DNA of 64,000 nt from Magnolia sinica (taxonomy: Eukaryota; Streptophyta; Magnoliopsida; Magnoliales; Magnoliaceae), in NCBI RefSeq assembly GCF_029962835.1, contig NC_080573.1:32977001-33041000 (forward strand), read 5' to 3'. The stretch's first letter is position 1; every line of letters begins with the position of its first letter. The notes beneath the pieces were generated by a model. That model had not been told where the DNA came from. It saw only the letters and a list, made by a program, of their open reading frames with translations, and did not search any database. This document shows positions 34,435 through 45,841 of the stretch, piece by piece. The translations under genes were made by a program, and so were the position numbers.

Positions 34435-34845
34435 GACTTTTAGCGACGAAAATTTTCGTAGCTAAAAGTTTTGTAAAATATTTTTAGCGACGAAAATTTT
34501 CGTAGCTAAAAGTTATGCAAATATTTTTTACCGACGAAAATTTTCGTAGCTAAAAGTTTTGCAAAATATTTTTAGCGATGAAAATTTTCGTAGCTAAAAG
34601 TTTAACATTCATTTTTTAGGGACGAAAATATTCGTCGCTAAACGTTTTGCAAAAGTTTTTTAGCGACGAAAATTTTCGTTGCTAAAAAGCTTTCCTTTGG
34701 CTACGATTAAAATTTTTCGTTGCTAAAAACATTTTGCTTCGGTCTTTTAGCGATGAAAATTTTCGTCGCTAAAACTTTTTAGCTACGAAAATTTATCTTT
34801 TAATGACGAAAATTTTCGTCGCTAAAGGTGGGATTTCTTGTAGTG
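34435..34845. repeat. Right subterminal repeats of the CACTA element
   Basis: Closely spaced palindromes of TTTAGCGACGAAA joined to its complement through AAATTTTCGT, about 12-15 motif copies, ending in the CACTA terminus. The palindromes are better preserved here than on the left. Confidence 0.88.
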
Positions 34846-34848
34846 GCC

Positions 34849-35150
34849 TTTTAAAAAAGCACTCTTTATATCCATTTGATATATTTTAAACTTTCTAAAG
34901 CAAGAAATTAATATAAATAGTCTAATTGATTCAAGATGAGATACTGGGGCAAAGGTTTCATCATAATCGATGCCTTCAATTTGAGTATACCCTTGTACAA
35001 CCAGTCTAGCCTTGTCTCTAATTATATTACCAAGTTCATCAGAATTATTTTTGAAAATCCACTTAGTTTCGATAATGTGTTTATCTTTCAGTATGGGAAC
35101 TAAGTACTAAACATCATTTCTAACAAATTGATTAAGCTTTTCTTGCAACG
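34849..35150 (-). pseudogene. Copia-2 reverse transcriptase, N-terminal part
   Basis: Continues the RT split by the CACTA element. On the minus strand it reads [20 protein letters not shown] and FKIYQMDIKSAFLK, the conserved start of RVT_2, and stops at the insertion. The rest of the domain is at 20442-21248. The upstream linker has an in-frame stop. Confidence 0.88.
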
Positions 35151-35728
35151 CAACTATCCAGTTTTCATCAGTAAGAGCTTCTTTTACGTTAGCTAGTTCT
35201 ATCTGAGATATAAAGCACACATAATTACACATATCTTCTAGTTGTCTACGAGTGCGCACACCAGTGAGAGGATTTTCAAGAATTTGATTAGTTGGATGAT
35301 CTTTGACAGTCCTTAGTTTAAATTTATTTGACTTGATGAAGTATCTGGTTTATCAATTAAAAGAACTTCATCATTTTCTGAACATGAGACAGGTGTATTC
35401 AAGTGATCGTCAATAACCACATTAATGGACTCTTAAATTACACTGGTCCTCTTCTTAAGAACCCGATATGCTCGACTATTCAGAGCATACCCTAAAAATA
35501 CCTCTTCATCACTTTTGGTGTCAAACTTACCTAGATTTTCCCAGTCACGTAAAATGTAACACTTGCTGCCAAAAACTCGAAAGTATTTGATAGTAGGCTT
35601 CTTATCAAACCACATTTTGTATGCCATTTTACTATTTGATTTTCTAGTAGAGACGCGGTTAATTATATAACACGCAGTATTTACAGCTTTAGCTCAAAGA
35701 TTTTTAGGGAGCTTCATACTGTTTAACA
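35151..35728 (-). pseudogene. Copia-2 integrase C-terminal part and linker
   Basis: Minus-strand sequence aligned to 1606-2345 of Copia-1. A frame at 35433-35627 reads AYKMWFDKKPTIKYFRVFGS and GKFDTKSDEEVFLGYALNSR. The linker (35151-35430) is broken by stops and a small deletion near 35315. Confidence 0.85.
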
Positions 35729-36130
35729 TTACATTAGCCATTTCTTGAAGCACTCTATTTTTCTTTCTACTATACCATTTTGTTGTGGTATTTTAGGTGC
35801 AGATAATTCATGTGATATTCCCTGATCATTACAAAACTTCTCAAAACCGCTATTCTCAAATTCTGATTCATGATCGCTATGGATCTTACAGACTTGAGAC
35901 TCTTTTTCAGTTTGGATATGTCTAAGTATCCTTTTTACTTCATCGACAGTTTCTAATTTGTCTCTTAAGAAGACTACCCAAGTATATTTGGTAAAGTCAT
36001 CGACAATTACCAGTATGTACCTCTTGCCACCTCGACTCTCCGTTCTAGTTGGTCCAATAAGATCCATATGGAGGAGTTCAAGTGGTTTAGATGTGGCATT
36101 GGAGTCCACCTTTTTTGAGAACTCCTAGTT
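35729..36130 (-). pseudogene. Copia-2 integrase core
   Basis: Integrase catalytic core with all three acidic residues readable in one frame: Asp in LHMDLIGPTRTESRG, Asp in KIHSDHESEFEN and Glu in IPQQNGIVERK. It is better preserved than in Copia-1, where a frameshift separates the second Asp. A stop near 36126 cuts it from the zinc-finger part upstream. Confidence 0.88.
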
Positions 36131-36705
36131 TATTTGCCAATCTGGAATTCGCCACATATTTTATCTATTTTCTATATTTTGGGTAGACCTCTTACTAACT
36201 CTCTTTTGCTCAATCTAAATAAGTTGCAGTAGTGTACATGTCCAAGGCGTTTATGCCATAAATTGGTCTCATCGGTATGGACCATGTAACATGATAAAGT
36301 AGATGAGCTTGAATCACTTACAATGTAGCAGTTTTCAGAAGTTCTATAACCAATTAATATTACAGAACCATTTTTATTTAAAATTTCACACCCTAGCTTA
36401 GTAAATTTTACGTTATGATTATTATCGCATATTTGAGAGATACTTAATAAGTTGTGTTTTAACCCTTCTACATATAAAATATTCTCCAATAAAGGAAGGT
36501 TAAAGAGTTGAACCGTACTTTGGCCAACAATCTTGTAGTTGCTACCATCACCGAATGTGACTAAACCATCTGTCATATCTTTAAGATTGGTGAATAGACT
36601 TTTGTCCCCAGTCAAGTGTCTGAAACATCCACTATCTAGGTACCACTTTGAATGGCTTGTAGCTTTGAAAGCAGTGTGGGCAACCAAGCAGGTAACCTTA
36701 GGAAC
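36131..36705 (-). pseudogene. Copia-2 protease and pre-integrase zinc finger
   Basis: Shows the aspartic protease motif WYLDSGCFRHLTGDKSLF and then the pre-integrase segment NLWHKRLGHVHYCNLFRLS. A stop near 36172 follows the GLPKI segment, before the Cys pair of the zinc finger. Protease releases gag and pol products; integrase inserts the cDNA. Confidence 0.88.
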
Positions 36706-38459
36706 TCATTTCATTACAATCTTGGGTTTAGGAGTATAGTTGGTCTTCTTATTATTGTAGTTGTTATGAGACTGACCCAATGAATTAGATTTTAAGAGCT
36801 CCTTAAGTAAATCAACAATTTTCTCAGCTAAAGTATTATGATTCTGATTTTCATAGTTGATATGATTACTTTTAGGTTTTAAGGATGAAAAAGTCTTAGT
36901 CTTGTTAGAATGGTTTTGATTCAGACTCTTCCGTTTTGAGTTTGAAGACTCTCCTTTTACAAACTTAGGAGGAGTATTCTTATGTTTAGGTGGAATACAT
37001 CTATCGTAGCACAATCCAGATCAGTCACCACATTTTTTGGATCCGGATAATAGTTTTTCCAACTTAGGATCACCTTGGGCATATTTCCATGTGTCCTTTA
37101 AACTTAAAAGTGAAGAGACTTCAAGTTTTAGCTTTATGTTTTCAGATTTTAAGTTTTTAACTTGGGAGGTTTTGAAATCTAAGTCGCACTTAGTTTTTTC
37201 AAAACAGTCTGAAATGTGAGATTTTTTCTAAAATAAGAGAATCAAAATTTTCTTTAAGTTTTGAAAACCTCTCTTTCTGAAGTTTAAGTTTAACAACAAT
37301 TTTACAACTCTCCTTGTAAATGGCATTAAACGCATCTTGAAGATCTTCTTCAATTTCATAATCACTATTTAGATTTTCTTCACTAGTTGAATCATCATGA
37401 TCTGAAAAAGTGAACTTGGCTAGAGTCATAAGGGCTTTGACTTCATTACCTGACTCGGTTTCAGAATCTTCTGATTCAGAAGAGGCTTCAGAGCCAGAAG
37501 ATTCATCCCAAGTAGCCAACATACCTTTCTTTTTTAGGTTTGTCCTTTTTAGGACACTTGTTTGCTAGATGCCCATATTCATGGCAATTGTAACATTGAC
37601 TATCTTTTAAAGATTTCCAGGTTTTAGATTTCGATCTTTTCTTTTCATTAGGTTTTTAAAAATCAACCCTCTTTTTACTTTTGAAAATCTTATAAAACTT
37701 TTTAACTAAAAGGGCCATATCATCTTCAGAATTTTCTAAATCAGAATTACTATTTTCTTGAGAAATACATTTAGAAGATTTAAGAGTGATAGATTTACCT
37801 TTAGGAGCTTTAAAAGTTAACTCATAGGTTTGTAAAGAACCAACTAATTCTTCTACCCTCATATTATCCGTATCATGAAGTTCCTGGATCGTGGTCACTT
37901 TTGAATTGAACCATCCAGGGAGTGAGTGTAGTATGTTTGCACAGACTATACTTTCTGGAATTTTATCACCAAGACCCCACATAGAGTTGACAATGTCATT
38001 CAATCTAGTACAAAAGTCCATGAAAGTTTCACTTTCCTCCATACGTATTTCCTCAAATTTGGTTGTGAGGATTTAGACTTTAGATTTCTTAACGATTGTT
38101 ATTCCCTCATGTGTCATTTCTAAAATATCCCAGGCTTGTTTTGCAGTATCACAGGATATAATTCTCTTGAATTCATCAGGTGATAGTGCGCAAATTATAG
38201 CATTTAAAGCTTTTGCATTGACACTACTCTCATTTTTCTGAAGAGTGGTCCAAGAAAAATAAGGTGTGACTTTCATAGATTTGAATCCATCGATACTAGT
38301 TACTTCAGTAGTAGGAGGGGTCCATTCAGTCACTGTGGCTTGCCACACACTCTCATCCATGAATTTTAAGAAAATCCTCATTCTGGCTTTCCAATAGGCA
38401 TAATTGGAACCTTCAAATGGTGGAGGCCTAGTGACTAAAAGGCTATCAAAATTTGACAT
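36706..38459 (-). pseudogene. Copia-2 gag, broken
   Basis: Starts MSNFDSLLVTRPPPFEGSNY at 38459 and includes WQATVTEWTPPTTEV, which keeps the Trp-Gln pair that is two stops in Copia-1. A stop near 38073 replaces Gln (after VKKSKV); a second lies near 37656 after KKRVDF. The nucleocapsid zinc knuckle CYNCHEYGHLANKC (near 37560-37600) is intact, but a frame change separates it from the acidic tail at 37199-37522. The last part (36706-37014) is Lys/Asn-rich and runs to the protease. Confidence 0.88.
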
Positions 38460-38516
38460 CTCAAATAGCTCAGGAAATAAATTAAAAAAGAATAATTAAA
38501 AGCGAGCTATTAGGCT

Positions 38517-39746
38517 CAGAAACCAAAACCTAGAAATTTACAATAATGTAAAATACTTGGATATTCTCCTTTAGATGCAGCCCAGAAGAACTAAATCAGA
38601 GTAGAAGTTCAATATCCACACCCACTTATGATATGGTTCTAGGTTCTAGATTGATTTTAAATTAAATCACCTTGGGCTAGCTTGATTTGATTTTGATTCC
38701 AAGAAATGGGAATACTTCAATTCCTCTTTCAGATAAAATTAGAATGCAGAATACAAAATTAAATATAAAAAAAGCTAATAAAAGAGAATATAAAATGAAC
38801 ACAAATAGCTTAAGAATATCACTAACTTATCTTTCAGAGTGGTGTATTGATTTAGCTTAAATTGAATATCAAACTCTGAAATTTGTGCTCTATTTATAAG
38901 TGAAGAAATCTCATCTACGACTGGTCGTGAGGTCTGCATGACTGGTCCTCGGATCAACAAAATTTTAAAATTTGGGTGCGTTAAGATAAAGCCGTTCCAT
39001 CACTGGTCGTAGGGTCTGCACGACCGGTCGAGTGGCCTCCATGACCGGTCGAGACCTGTCCACGATTGGTCGTGTAGAACCCAATTTAGTTGCTGGACTT
39101 TGAGTTGTGGCTGCAAGACTGGTTGAACACTATTCATATGACTAGTCGAGCGGTCTCCAGGACTGGTCGAGGATTTAACAAAAATTCCTGAAAATCAGTA
39201 ACAACATTAGGACTGGTCGAGTTAGTGTTAGGACTAGTCAAAAAAAGTCCAAGATTAGTAGAGAAATAGTCTATTCACTTATAAAATGATCCAATTTAAA
39301 TTATGTATTTAAAATGACCTACCCTATGGTTAATCTAAGGTCATTCATACTTTATACATAATGTATGAACATTGAAACTTCTTTTCATAGGTTGATAGAT
39401 GATCTTTGAAGTTCACGAAGCTTGAGATCTTGACATGTATAGAAGCTCGAACTTGAGACCTATGAAGCTTGAATTTGACTAACATTGAAGCTTGAGCTTA
39501 AGGTCTAAAGTACATGAACTTTGTCTTGACTTGAAGCTTGAACTTTGAATCTTGAAATATTACTTCACACTTGATATTGTACTTGAACATGAACATGTAA
39601 TCTTGCTTTTGAAGTTCTTGAAGTAAAGACCATTGTTCTTGAAAGATGCATTGTCTTGAATATGTAGATGCGCTACATAAGACACAGATTCCAAGATGTT
39701 TTGGCACTATAAAATTTGATAGGAGCTAGAAACCATAGCACTTACA
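38517..39746 (-). repeat. Copia-2 5' LTR, truncated
   Basis: Aligns with 13551-14805 of the 3' LTR and ends at the GAGGC target duplication. The inner ~0.7 kb and the primer site are gone: the sequence jumps from CGAGCTATTAGGCT (just after gag) to AAACCAAAACCTAG (mid LTR). The TATA box (38891-38898) and palindrome cluster (38915-39265) remain. The deletion came after insertion, because reverse transcription needs both lost parts. Confidence 0.88.
38891..38898 (-). promoter_or_regulatory. TATA box in the Copia-2 5' LTR
   Basis: Complement of TATTTATA, conserved in position with the other two copia LTRs. The region downstream of it in this LTR is partly deleted. Confidence 0.65.
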
Positions 39747-39751
39747 GAGGC

Positions 39752-41933
39752 CGATTTTGATTGTCGAGGCTGATTTAGATTGTCAATACCGATTCTGATT
39801 GTCGAGGGCGATTCCGATTGTTGAGGCCGATTCCAATTCTGATTGTCGAGCCTGATTCCAATTGTCGAGGATGATTCCGGTTGTTGAGGCCGATTGCTGA
39901 GGTCAATTATCGAGGGTGATTTCGATTGTTAAGGCCAATTGTCGAGGCCGAATATTGAGGCCGATTGTCGAGGCCCAATGTGATGTAAATGCGGCTCGTA
40001 TTTGAGGGCCATTGTGATGTGCATTTGGCCCATGTTTTGAGACCCAATGTGATGTATATGTGGCCCATATTTGAGGCCTATTGTGATGTGTATTCAGCCT
40101 GTGTTTAAGGTCCAATGTGATGTATATGAGGCCAATGTGATGAGGCCTATTGTGATGCATTTGAGGGCCAGGCGATGGAGCCCATTGTGATGTATGTTAG
40201 GCCCATGTGAAAGGCCCATTGTGATGTGTATTAAGCTCTTGAGTGAGGCCAATGGTGTTGTACATTTGGCCCTTGTGTGAGGCCATGGGTCCACTATACG
40301 TTAGGCTCTATGTGGGCCATTCCTTGGGGGCAATGTTGATTAAATGTCCACATTATTGAGGTTGATTGTCGATGCTGGTTATTTATACCGATTATAAGTA
40401 TGTGATAATATAACATCATGATACATGCCCATAAGCATGATCTGTATGTTTGTTATGAAATTTTGTTGACCATTTCATATGTCATTGGGCAGGTTGTTAT
40501 GAGACTCCCTGATAGGTGGAGGTTATCTCATATGAGCGCATGGTATGCGCAGGATTGATGCATGACTGGATTGTATGACTCATGCATATTGCATTGTGTG
40601 TTGTGATTACTATATGCCCTAGCGACATCAGGGCCGTAGTCTCCATAGGCATATCGTGGATGGCTAGATGGGACATTGAAAATCTATTATTAGCATCGAG
40701 CTACCACAGATGACCCTGAGTGAAAATTCCTAAACCCCCTTAGTACCAGAGGACGCCCCAACATCTAGACTGAGTGGATATATATGAGCGCATGGGAGCC
40801 ATATACTAGTAGGCCACGTTTCCCATTGTGTCGTGGTCGGTTGGGAAGGGGTGTGACCTTACCTGCCTGAGTGAAGGGTAAATATTTAGGTTAAGTTTGA
40901 CCAACTTGAGGAATGGGTCCGCTATTGATGAGTCGTGCCCGAGATTAGTAGGTGGATAGTGAGGTCTCTTCCACTTACCCAGTTGTGTGCTCAGATATGG
41001 GCGGCAACTTCATGTAGAGTGTAATAGACCCCGGTGATGATCCTAGAGATGAGCAGTACTGATATATGGACTTATTGAGCAGGAGTTGCATACTCATTCA
41101 TTCATTCACTATCTACTTTAGCTGGTGGTGTGCAACTATTTGTTACGTGTACCTTCACAATGACTAGGATTTCAGTTGGGGCACGTCACTAACCTGAGAT
41201 CAGGAGTTTACCATATTGAGTCTGACTATCCAAATTTAGGTATGGGACTGGTTTGGATAGAAGTCCCTTGTGATGGACCCCATAGCCTGCAATACTACGC
41301 ACTATCATCCCGACTTCACACTCCTGCATGGTCATTCGCACCGCATATTGCATTGCATCCTCAGTGTCTGATACTTGACTCTTTATGACTACTCATTTGC
41401 ATAGCTGATTCGTATTACATACTCTGATATTGTATGATTCATGGACTTATCAGTATTTTTTCTTACTCTGATATAGTATAATTCATTATCTCACCAGTGT
41501 TTTCGATATTGTATGATTATGATGTTGTATTTTATGCTTCGCACTTATCTTCCGCACACACTTCCTTTTTATAAGCTTATGCACAATAGATGAGTGCAGG
41601 TGGCGCTGGTCGTAGCGGCGTTGAGCTTGGAGCGTGCAATTGTCTTTTGGAGCTTTGATTTTATTTTGACATATGTATTTTCCCTTTCAGAATTGTACTC
41701 AAAATTTATATTAGTGGATATGTGATGATGATGTTCCTTTTGTGATTTGGGTAAACTTGTGGTTATGCCTCTTACGAGAAAAATGTACGTTGAAAAATCC
41801 TCCTTGTATGATCCCAGGATCTGAACTTGGCATATGGGCACTGGGAGCTGAGAATGGGGTACTACGGAGGCTGTCGGCACCGGATTCGGCAGTCGGGATT
41901 CCTGTGAGTCCGATTACCGGGTTTGGGGCAACA
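39752..41933 (+). repeat. G1 5' LTR, right part
   Basis: Resumes the GCCGATT satellite exactly after the Copia-2 target duplication, then repeated GGCCCATTGTGATGTGTATT phrases (39970-40260), a second copy of the segment also at 12120-12240, and then sequence unlike the known part of the 3' LTR (40380-41933). The last part (CAATTGTCTTTTGGAGC, GGATATGTGATGATGAT, GGGGTACTACGGAGGCTGTC) is of the kind I know from Del/Tekay LTR ends. It ends GGGGCAACA shortly before the primer site. Confidence 0.75.
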
Positions 41934-42328
41934 GAAGATGGTTTCAGAGCATAACCGGGGAATACATGAAGATAATATTACATATATGCTGATAACAACC
42001 CTACACTCTATGATTGTTGAGAACCGAGAATGATTAGATTCCTAAGTTCGAATAACTTAGAGATTTTTTCATATTGCTCTCCACCGTTGAGATTATGAGG
42101 ATGCATAGTATTTCCATTTTGATCGTTTCTGATTCGGGATCTGAGGTTCAGTAACGGTCACTATTCTATTGAGGAGACATCTTGGGAGGGCGAGGTTGAG
42201 ATTAGAGAGCGCTATCTTCATCCTTGGGTAGATTGATTATGCCTTAACTTATATACTTGATGATGTTTCCTCTTCCCTTATCTGTTCTGTAAATTTTGAG
42301 GATGTAATTTTTATTAGGAGGGGAGAGT
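41934..42328 (+). other. G1 interior: primer site, leader and pol tail only
   Basis: About 395 bp. It starts with a primer-site-like TGGTTTCAGAGC (41939-41950, one base from the tRNA-iMet complement) and ends with a purine tract (42316-42328). Just before the LTR a frame reads NFEDVIFIRRGEL and ends at TGA (42331-42333) inside the LTR, the usual chromovirus pol C-terminus. Everything between, that is gag, protease, RT and integrase, is absent. Confidence 0.7.
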
Positions 42329-43913
42329 TGTGAGACCCGTATCCTAGCCTGTACCGTTCCATATGCCTTCGCGATCCTCCCGGTCGAATTTCGGTGACCC
42401 ACAATCTTTTATCGGCGTTTGCACGTGATCCTGAGTCGTGTCTCGTATATCAGAGTAGGCTCGACTCGAAACTTGTATCATTGCCACCGCGTCATCGCCG
42501 CGGTTTCGACACCGTGTCTCACGTGCTTAGGCGATACCCAAGCCAGGAGATGTGGGCCCGCATTTAGTTCAAGGAAAACGCCACACGTTGTAAATACCAA
42601 GGGAATCTCTACGGCACATCACATCAATCCATCAATCAAATGTCAAGTACAACACCCATCCCCAAGTACAACCACCCTCCCTAAAGTCAACTCTCTCTCT
42701 TATAACCAAGTACACCTATCCATCACTCACTATCCCTCTCTCCCATCACTTCTCTCCCATCACCTCTCTCTCTCATTCTCTCTCTCATTCTCCAAGCAAC
42801 CCACATCTAAGCAAGCTTCATGAGAGAGCTTTGTGTGGCCCACTTCCTATCTCCCATCCCCACCCTCCAAAACCAATCTTGATCGTTGAATCTCATCCAT
42901 TGGAGCTCTAGAATGTATTGATGCAAGAATAAGTTTAAGAAGAAGCAAAGGTCAGTGTTTTTTTAATGATTTGATTTTTAATTTGAGGGCCCACATATGG
43001 TAGGACCCATCTTGATCTATGCAATGTATCATGGAGGAGCTCCTCCCACCTCATCCGATCTCTCTCCCTTTTTCTCTTTCTCTCTCTCTCTTGTGATGCA
43101 TGTGGCCCACTAGATCCACACTGATCGTGGACCGACTATGATGTATGTATTTATCCATGCTGTCCACCTGAATGTACCTCACCTGCTGGACGCATTTCAC
43201 TTTGACTGTCCACATGGCGAGCTGGACGAGGGAGGATACAAATATCAGTTTGATCCCAAATCGGGTGGGCCATACTGTCGTGACACCACCCTGATATGTG
43301 TGTTTCCATCATACCGTCCATTTGTTTGGATGCGGACCCCACCATGGCAGCGTGTGGGGCCCACCTTATAGTGATTTGTGTATCCTCACCGTCCAGGGAC
43401 TGGACGGTGGGAAGGGAATTGGCTAGACTACTGCACACTAGCTATATAGTTGTTGTATTGATGTTAGCACCCATGTGGGTCCCACATGATGTATGTATCT
43501 TATGTCCACGCCATCCATCCGTGGATCCCACTGTGATGTAGGCGTTTCATCTCAGCCGTCCATCATCAGGGCTAATGTGGACCCCAGCAGCATGCAGCTG
43601 CTAGATTGACGCCAGTTCTCTGGATCTGATCATGAGGTCCATGTTATATTTCGACCATTCATCTGGTGGGACCCACTGATGTATGTCTTATTCACATTGT
43701 CCGTGAATGTAGGGCCCGCACTTAATGTATGTATTATATATACACATCATCCAGCGGTCTGGATGGTGGGAACCACCGAGGGGGTACATGTTTTGAATCC
43801 ACGCCGTATGTCCATTTTGATGGACGGTCTAAGTAGTGGGGACCACCACGTTGTACATGTATCAAGTCTAGGTCGTTCGTCCAGGGCCCAGACGTTGGCA
43901 GATTTTTTTATAA

Positions 43914-43950
<37 letters not shown>

Positions 43951-45841
43951 TATAATACATATATGTATATGTTATATTTATAATACGTATGGTGGGCCCC
44001 ACGTGGGACCCACCTGTTGTGATAAATGATTGGCTGGAGTACCCTTAACACATCAGATGTATGTGGTGTATGCACCCCGTCCCATAGATCTGGACGGTGT
44101 ACCACACTTAGATGTATTTATTTCATCCTCACCGTCCAGAACGTCTAGACAGTGCTAGACAATGTTTGGATGGTGTGGTGGACCCCACCTCGATGTATGT
44201 TCCATATCCACACCGTCCAAAATGTTTGGACCGTGCTGGACAACATTTGGATGGTACCGATTTACATGGATAATGTTTGGATGGTGCTGATTTACATGGA
44301 TAATGTTTGGATGGTACTGATTTACATGGATAATGTTTGGATGGTGCTGATTTTTCCTGGACAATGTTTGGACAGTGCTGATCATCATTAGTGGGCCATG
44401 TGCCCCATGGAATGATGGTGTACAGTGATACACAGGATACACTTACAACTATTGAAATATTTTTTAGTGTGGTCCAAGCCCACTTGAGGCCCATTGGTGC
44501 CGCCCATCCACGAGGCCCATCATGATGTATATTTAAGGCCCATATGATGGGGCCCACCTGCTTAAATTTGAGGCCCATGGATAAGGCCCATTGTGATGTA
44601 TTCGAGGCCTAGATACATGGCCCATTTGATGCATACGAGACCCGTGTGGAGGGCCCACATGTTATATATTTGAGGCCCATGTGCAGGGCCCACTTGTTGT
44701 GTATATGAGGTCCATTGGTGGGGCCCATTGATGCAGCCCACCTATTGTATTTGTGGCCCACCGTGACGTGTATTAGGCCATTTAATTTGGCTCATTTGAT
44801 GTATTTAGGGCCCTTGAGTGAGGCCCCATGATGATGTGAGTGAGGCCCCATGATGATGTATATTAGGCCCTTGTGTGAGGTCATGGGCTCACTATACGTT
44901 TGGCTCTATTTGGGCCATTCCTTAGTAGTAATGATGGTTAAATGTCCACATTAATGGGCGATGATGGTTAAATATCCACATTGTGACCTTCCCTTAGGCC
45001 CTTTGTTAGGTCAATTAACGATTCCGATTGTGGAGGTCGATTTCAATTATTAAGGCCGATTCTGATTGTCGAGGCCGATTCCAATTGTCGATACCGATTC
45101 TAATTGTTGAGGCCGATTCTGATTATCTAGGCCGATTGTTGAGGCTGATTCCAATTCCAATTATCGAGGCTGATTCTGATTGTAGGCCGATTTCAATTTC
45201 GATTGTCAAAGTTAATTATTGAGGCCAATTTCAATTCCGAATGTCGTGACCGATTATCGAGGCCATTCCGAGTGTCGATACCGATTCCGATTGTTGAGGC
45301 CGATTCTGATTCTGATTATTGAGGTCGATATCCATTCTGATTGTCAAGGCCGATTATCGAGGCCAATTCTGATTATCGAGGCCGATTTCGATTCAATTGT
45401 CGAGGCCGATTCCGATTGTCGAGGCAGATTGTTGAGGCCGATTCCGATTGTCGAGGCCGATTGTTGAGGCCGATTCCGATTTCGATTGTCGAGGTCGATT
45501 TCGATTCCGATTGTCAAGGCTGATTATCGAGGCTGATTCTATTTGTTGATACCAATTCCGATCGTCGAGGCTAATTCCGATTGTTGAAGCCGATTCTGAT
45601 TCCAATTGTCGAGGCCAATTTCGATTGTTAAGGCCGATTGTCGAGGTCAATTATCGGGGCTGATTCCAATTGTCAAGGCCGATTGTCGAGGTTGGATATC
45701 GAGATCGATTGTCGAGGCCTAATGTGATATATATGCGGCTAGTATTTGAGTCCCATTGTGATGTGCATTCGGCCCCATGTTTTGAGGCCCAATGTGATGT
45801 ATATGCAGCCCATATTTGTGGCTCGTTGTGATGTGTATTCA
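42329..45841 (+). repeat. G1 3' LTR, left part
   Basis: Begins TGTGAGACCCGTATCC right after the purine tract and follows the 5' LTR in order: CT-rich block, GGGCCCAC-rich sequence, (ATA)n run (43916-43951), 30-bp minisatellite (44152-44390) and GCCGATT satellite (45010-45720). It stops at 45841, where a G2-family LTR is inserted; the rest is outside the window. It differs from the 5' LTR by several small insertions and by sequence near 43160-43230. Confidence 0.85.

Larger units (their letters stand above)
21249..34845. mobile_element. 13.6-kb non-autonomous CACTA (En/Spm) transposon with inverted telomere-like arms
   Basis: The ends are CACTATAAGAAA (21249) and TTTCTTGTAGTG (34845), whose complement CACTACAAGAAA is the usual plant CACTA terminus. 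The 3-bp target is ACC on the left and GCC on the right, one base different; GCC is the state at this site in Copia-1. The element splits the Copia-2 RT. From each end inward come subterminal TTTAGCGACGAAA repeats, a telomere-like array, a 164-170 bp tandem repeat and shared unique sequence. This makes one large inverted repeat (about 21249-28190 against 31385-34845) around a 3.2-kb centre. I see no transposase. An Alba-like gene fragment lies in the centre. Confidence 0.9.
12868..39746 (-). mobile_element. Copia-2: full-length but nested SIRE/Maximus-like copia element
   Basis: Minus-strand copia element flanked by a perfect 5-bp target duplication GAGGC (12863-12867 and 39747-39751). In element sense: truncated 5' LTR (39746-38517), gag, protease, integrase, RT, RNase H, an extra post-pol ORF (19623-18496), purine tract and 3' LTR (14805-12868). 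Removing the two nested insertions (a 3162-bp solo LTR and a 13,597-bp CACTA element, plus their duplications) leaves about 10.1 kb. The primer site and about 0.7 kb of the 5' LTR are deleted and the coding region has many stops, so it is dead. Confidence 0.93.
9709..45841 (+). mobile_element. G1: Ty3-gypsy element with giant LTRs and almost no interior
   Basis: A plus-strand gypsy element. The 5' LTR (9709-12867 plus 39752-41933, split by Copia-2) starts TGTGAGACCC. It is followed by a primer site-like TGGTTTCAGAGC (41939-41950), about 395 bp of interior, a purine tract (42316-42328) and a 3' LTR starting with the same TGTGAGACCC at 42329. The 3' LTR is interrupted at 45841 by a G2-family LTR and its end is outside the window. 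Net 5' LTR length is about 5.3 kb. Gag, RT and integrase are missing; only the last pol codons remain. A Tekay/Del-like chromovirus origin is inferred from the LTR 3' region and the NFEDVIF pol tail. Confidence 0.85.
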
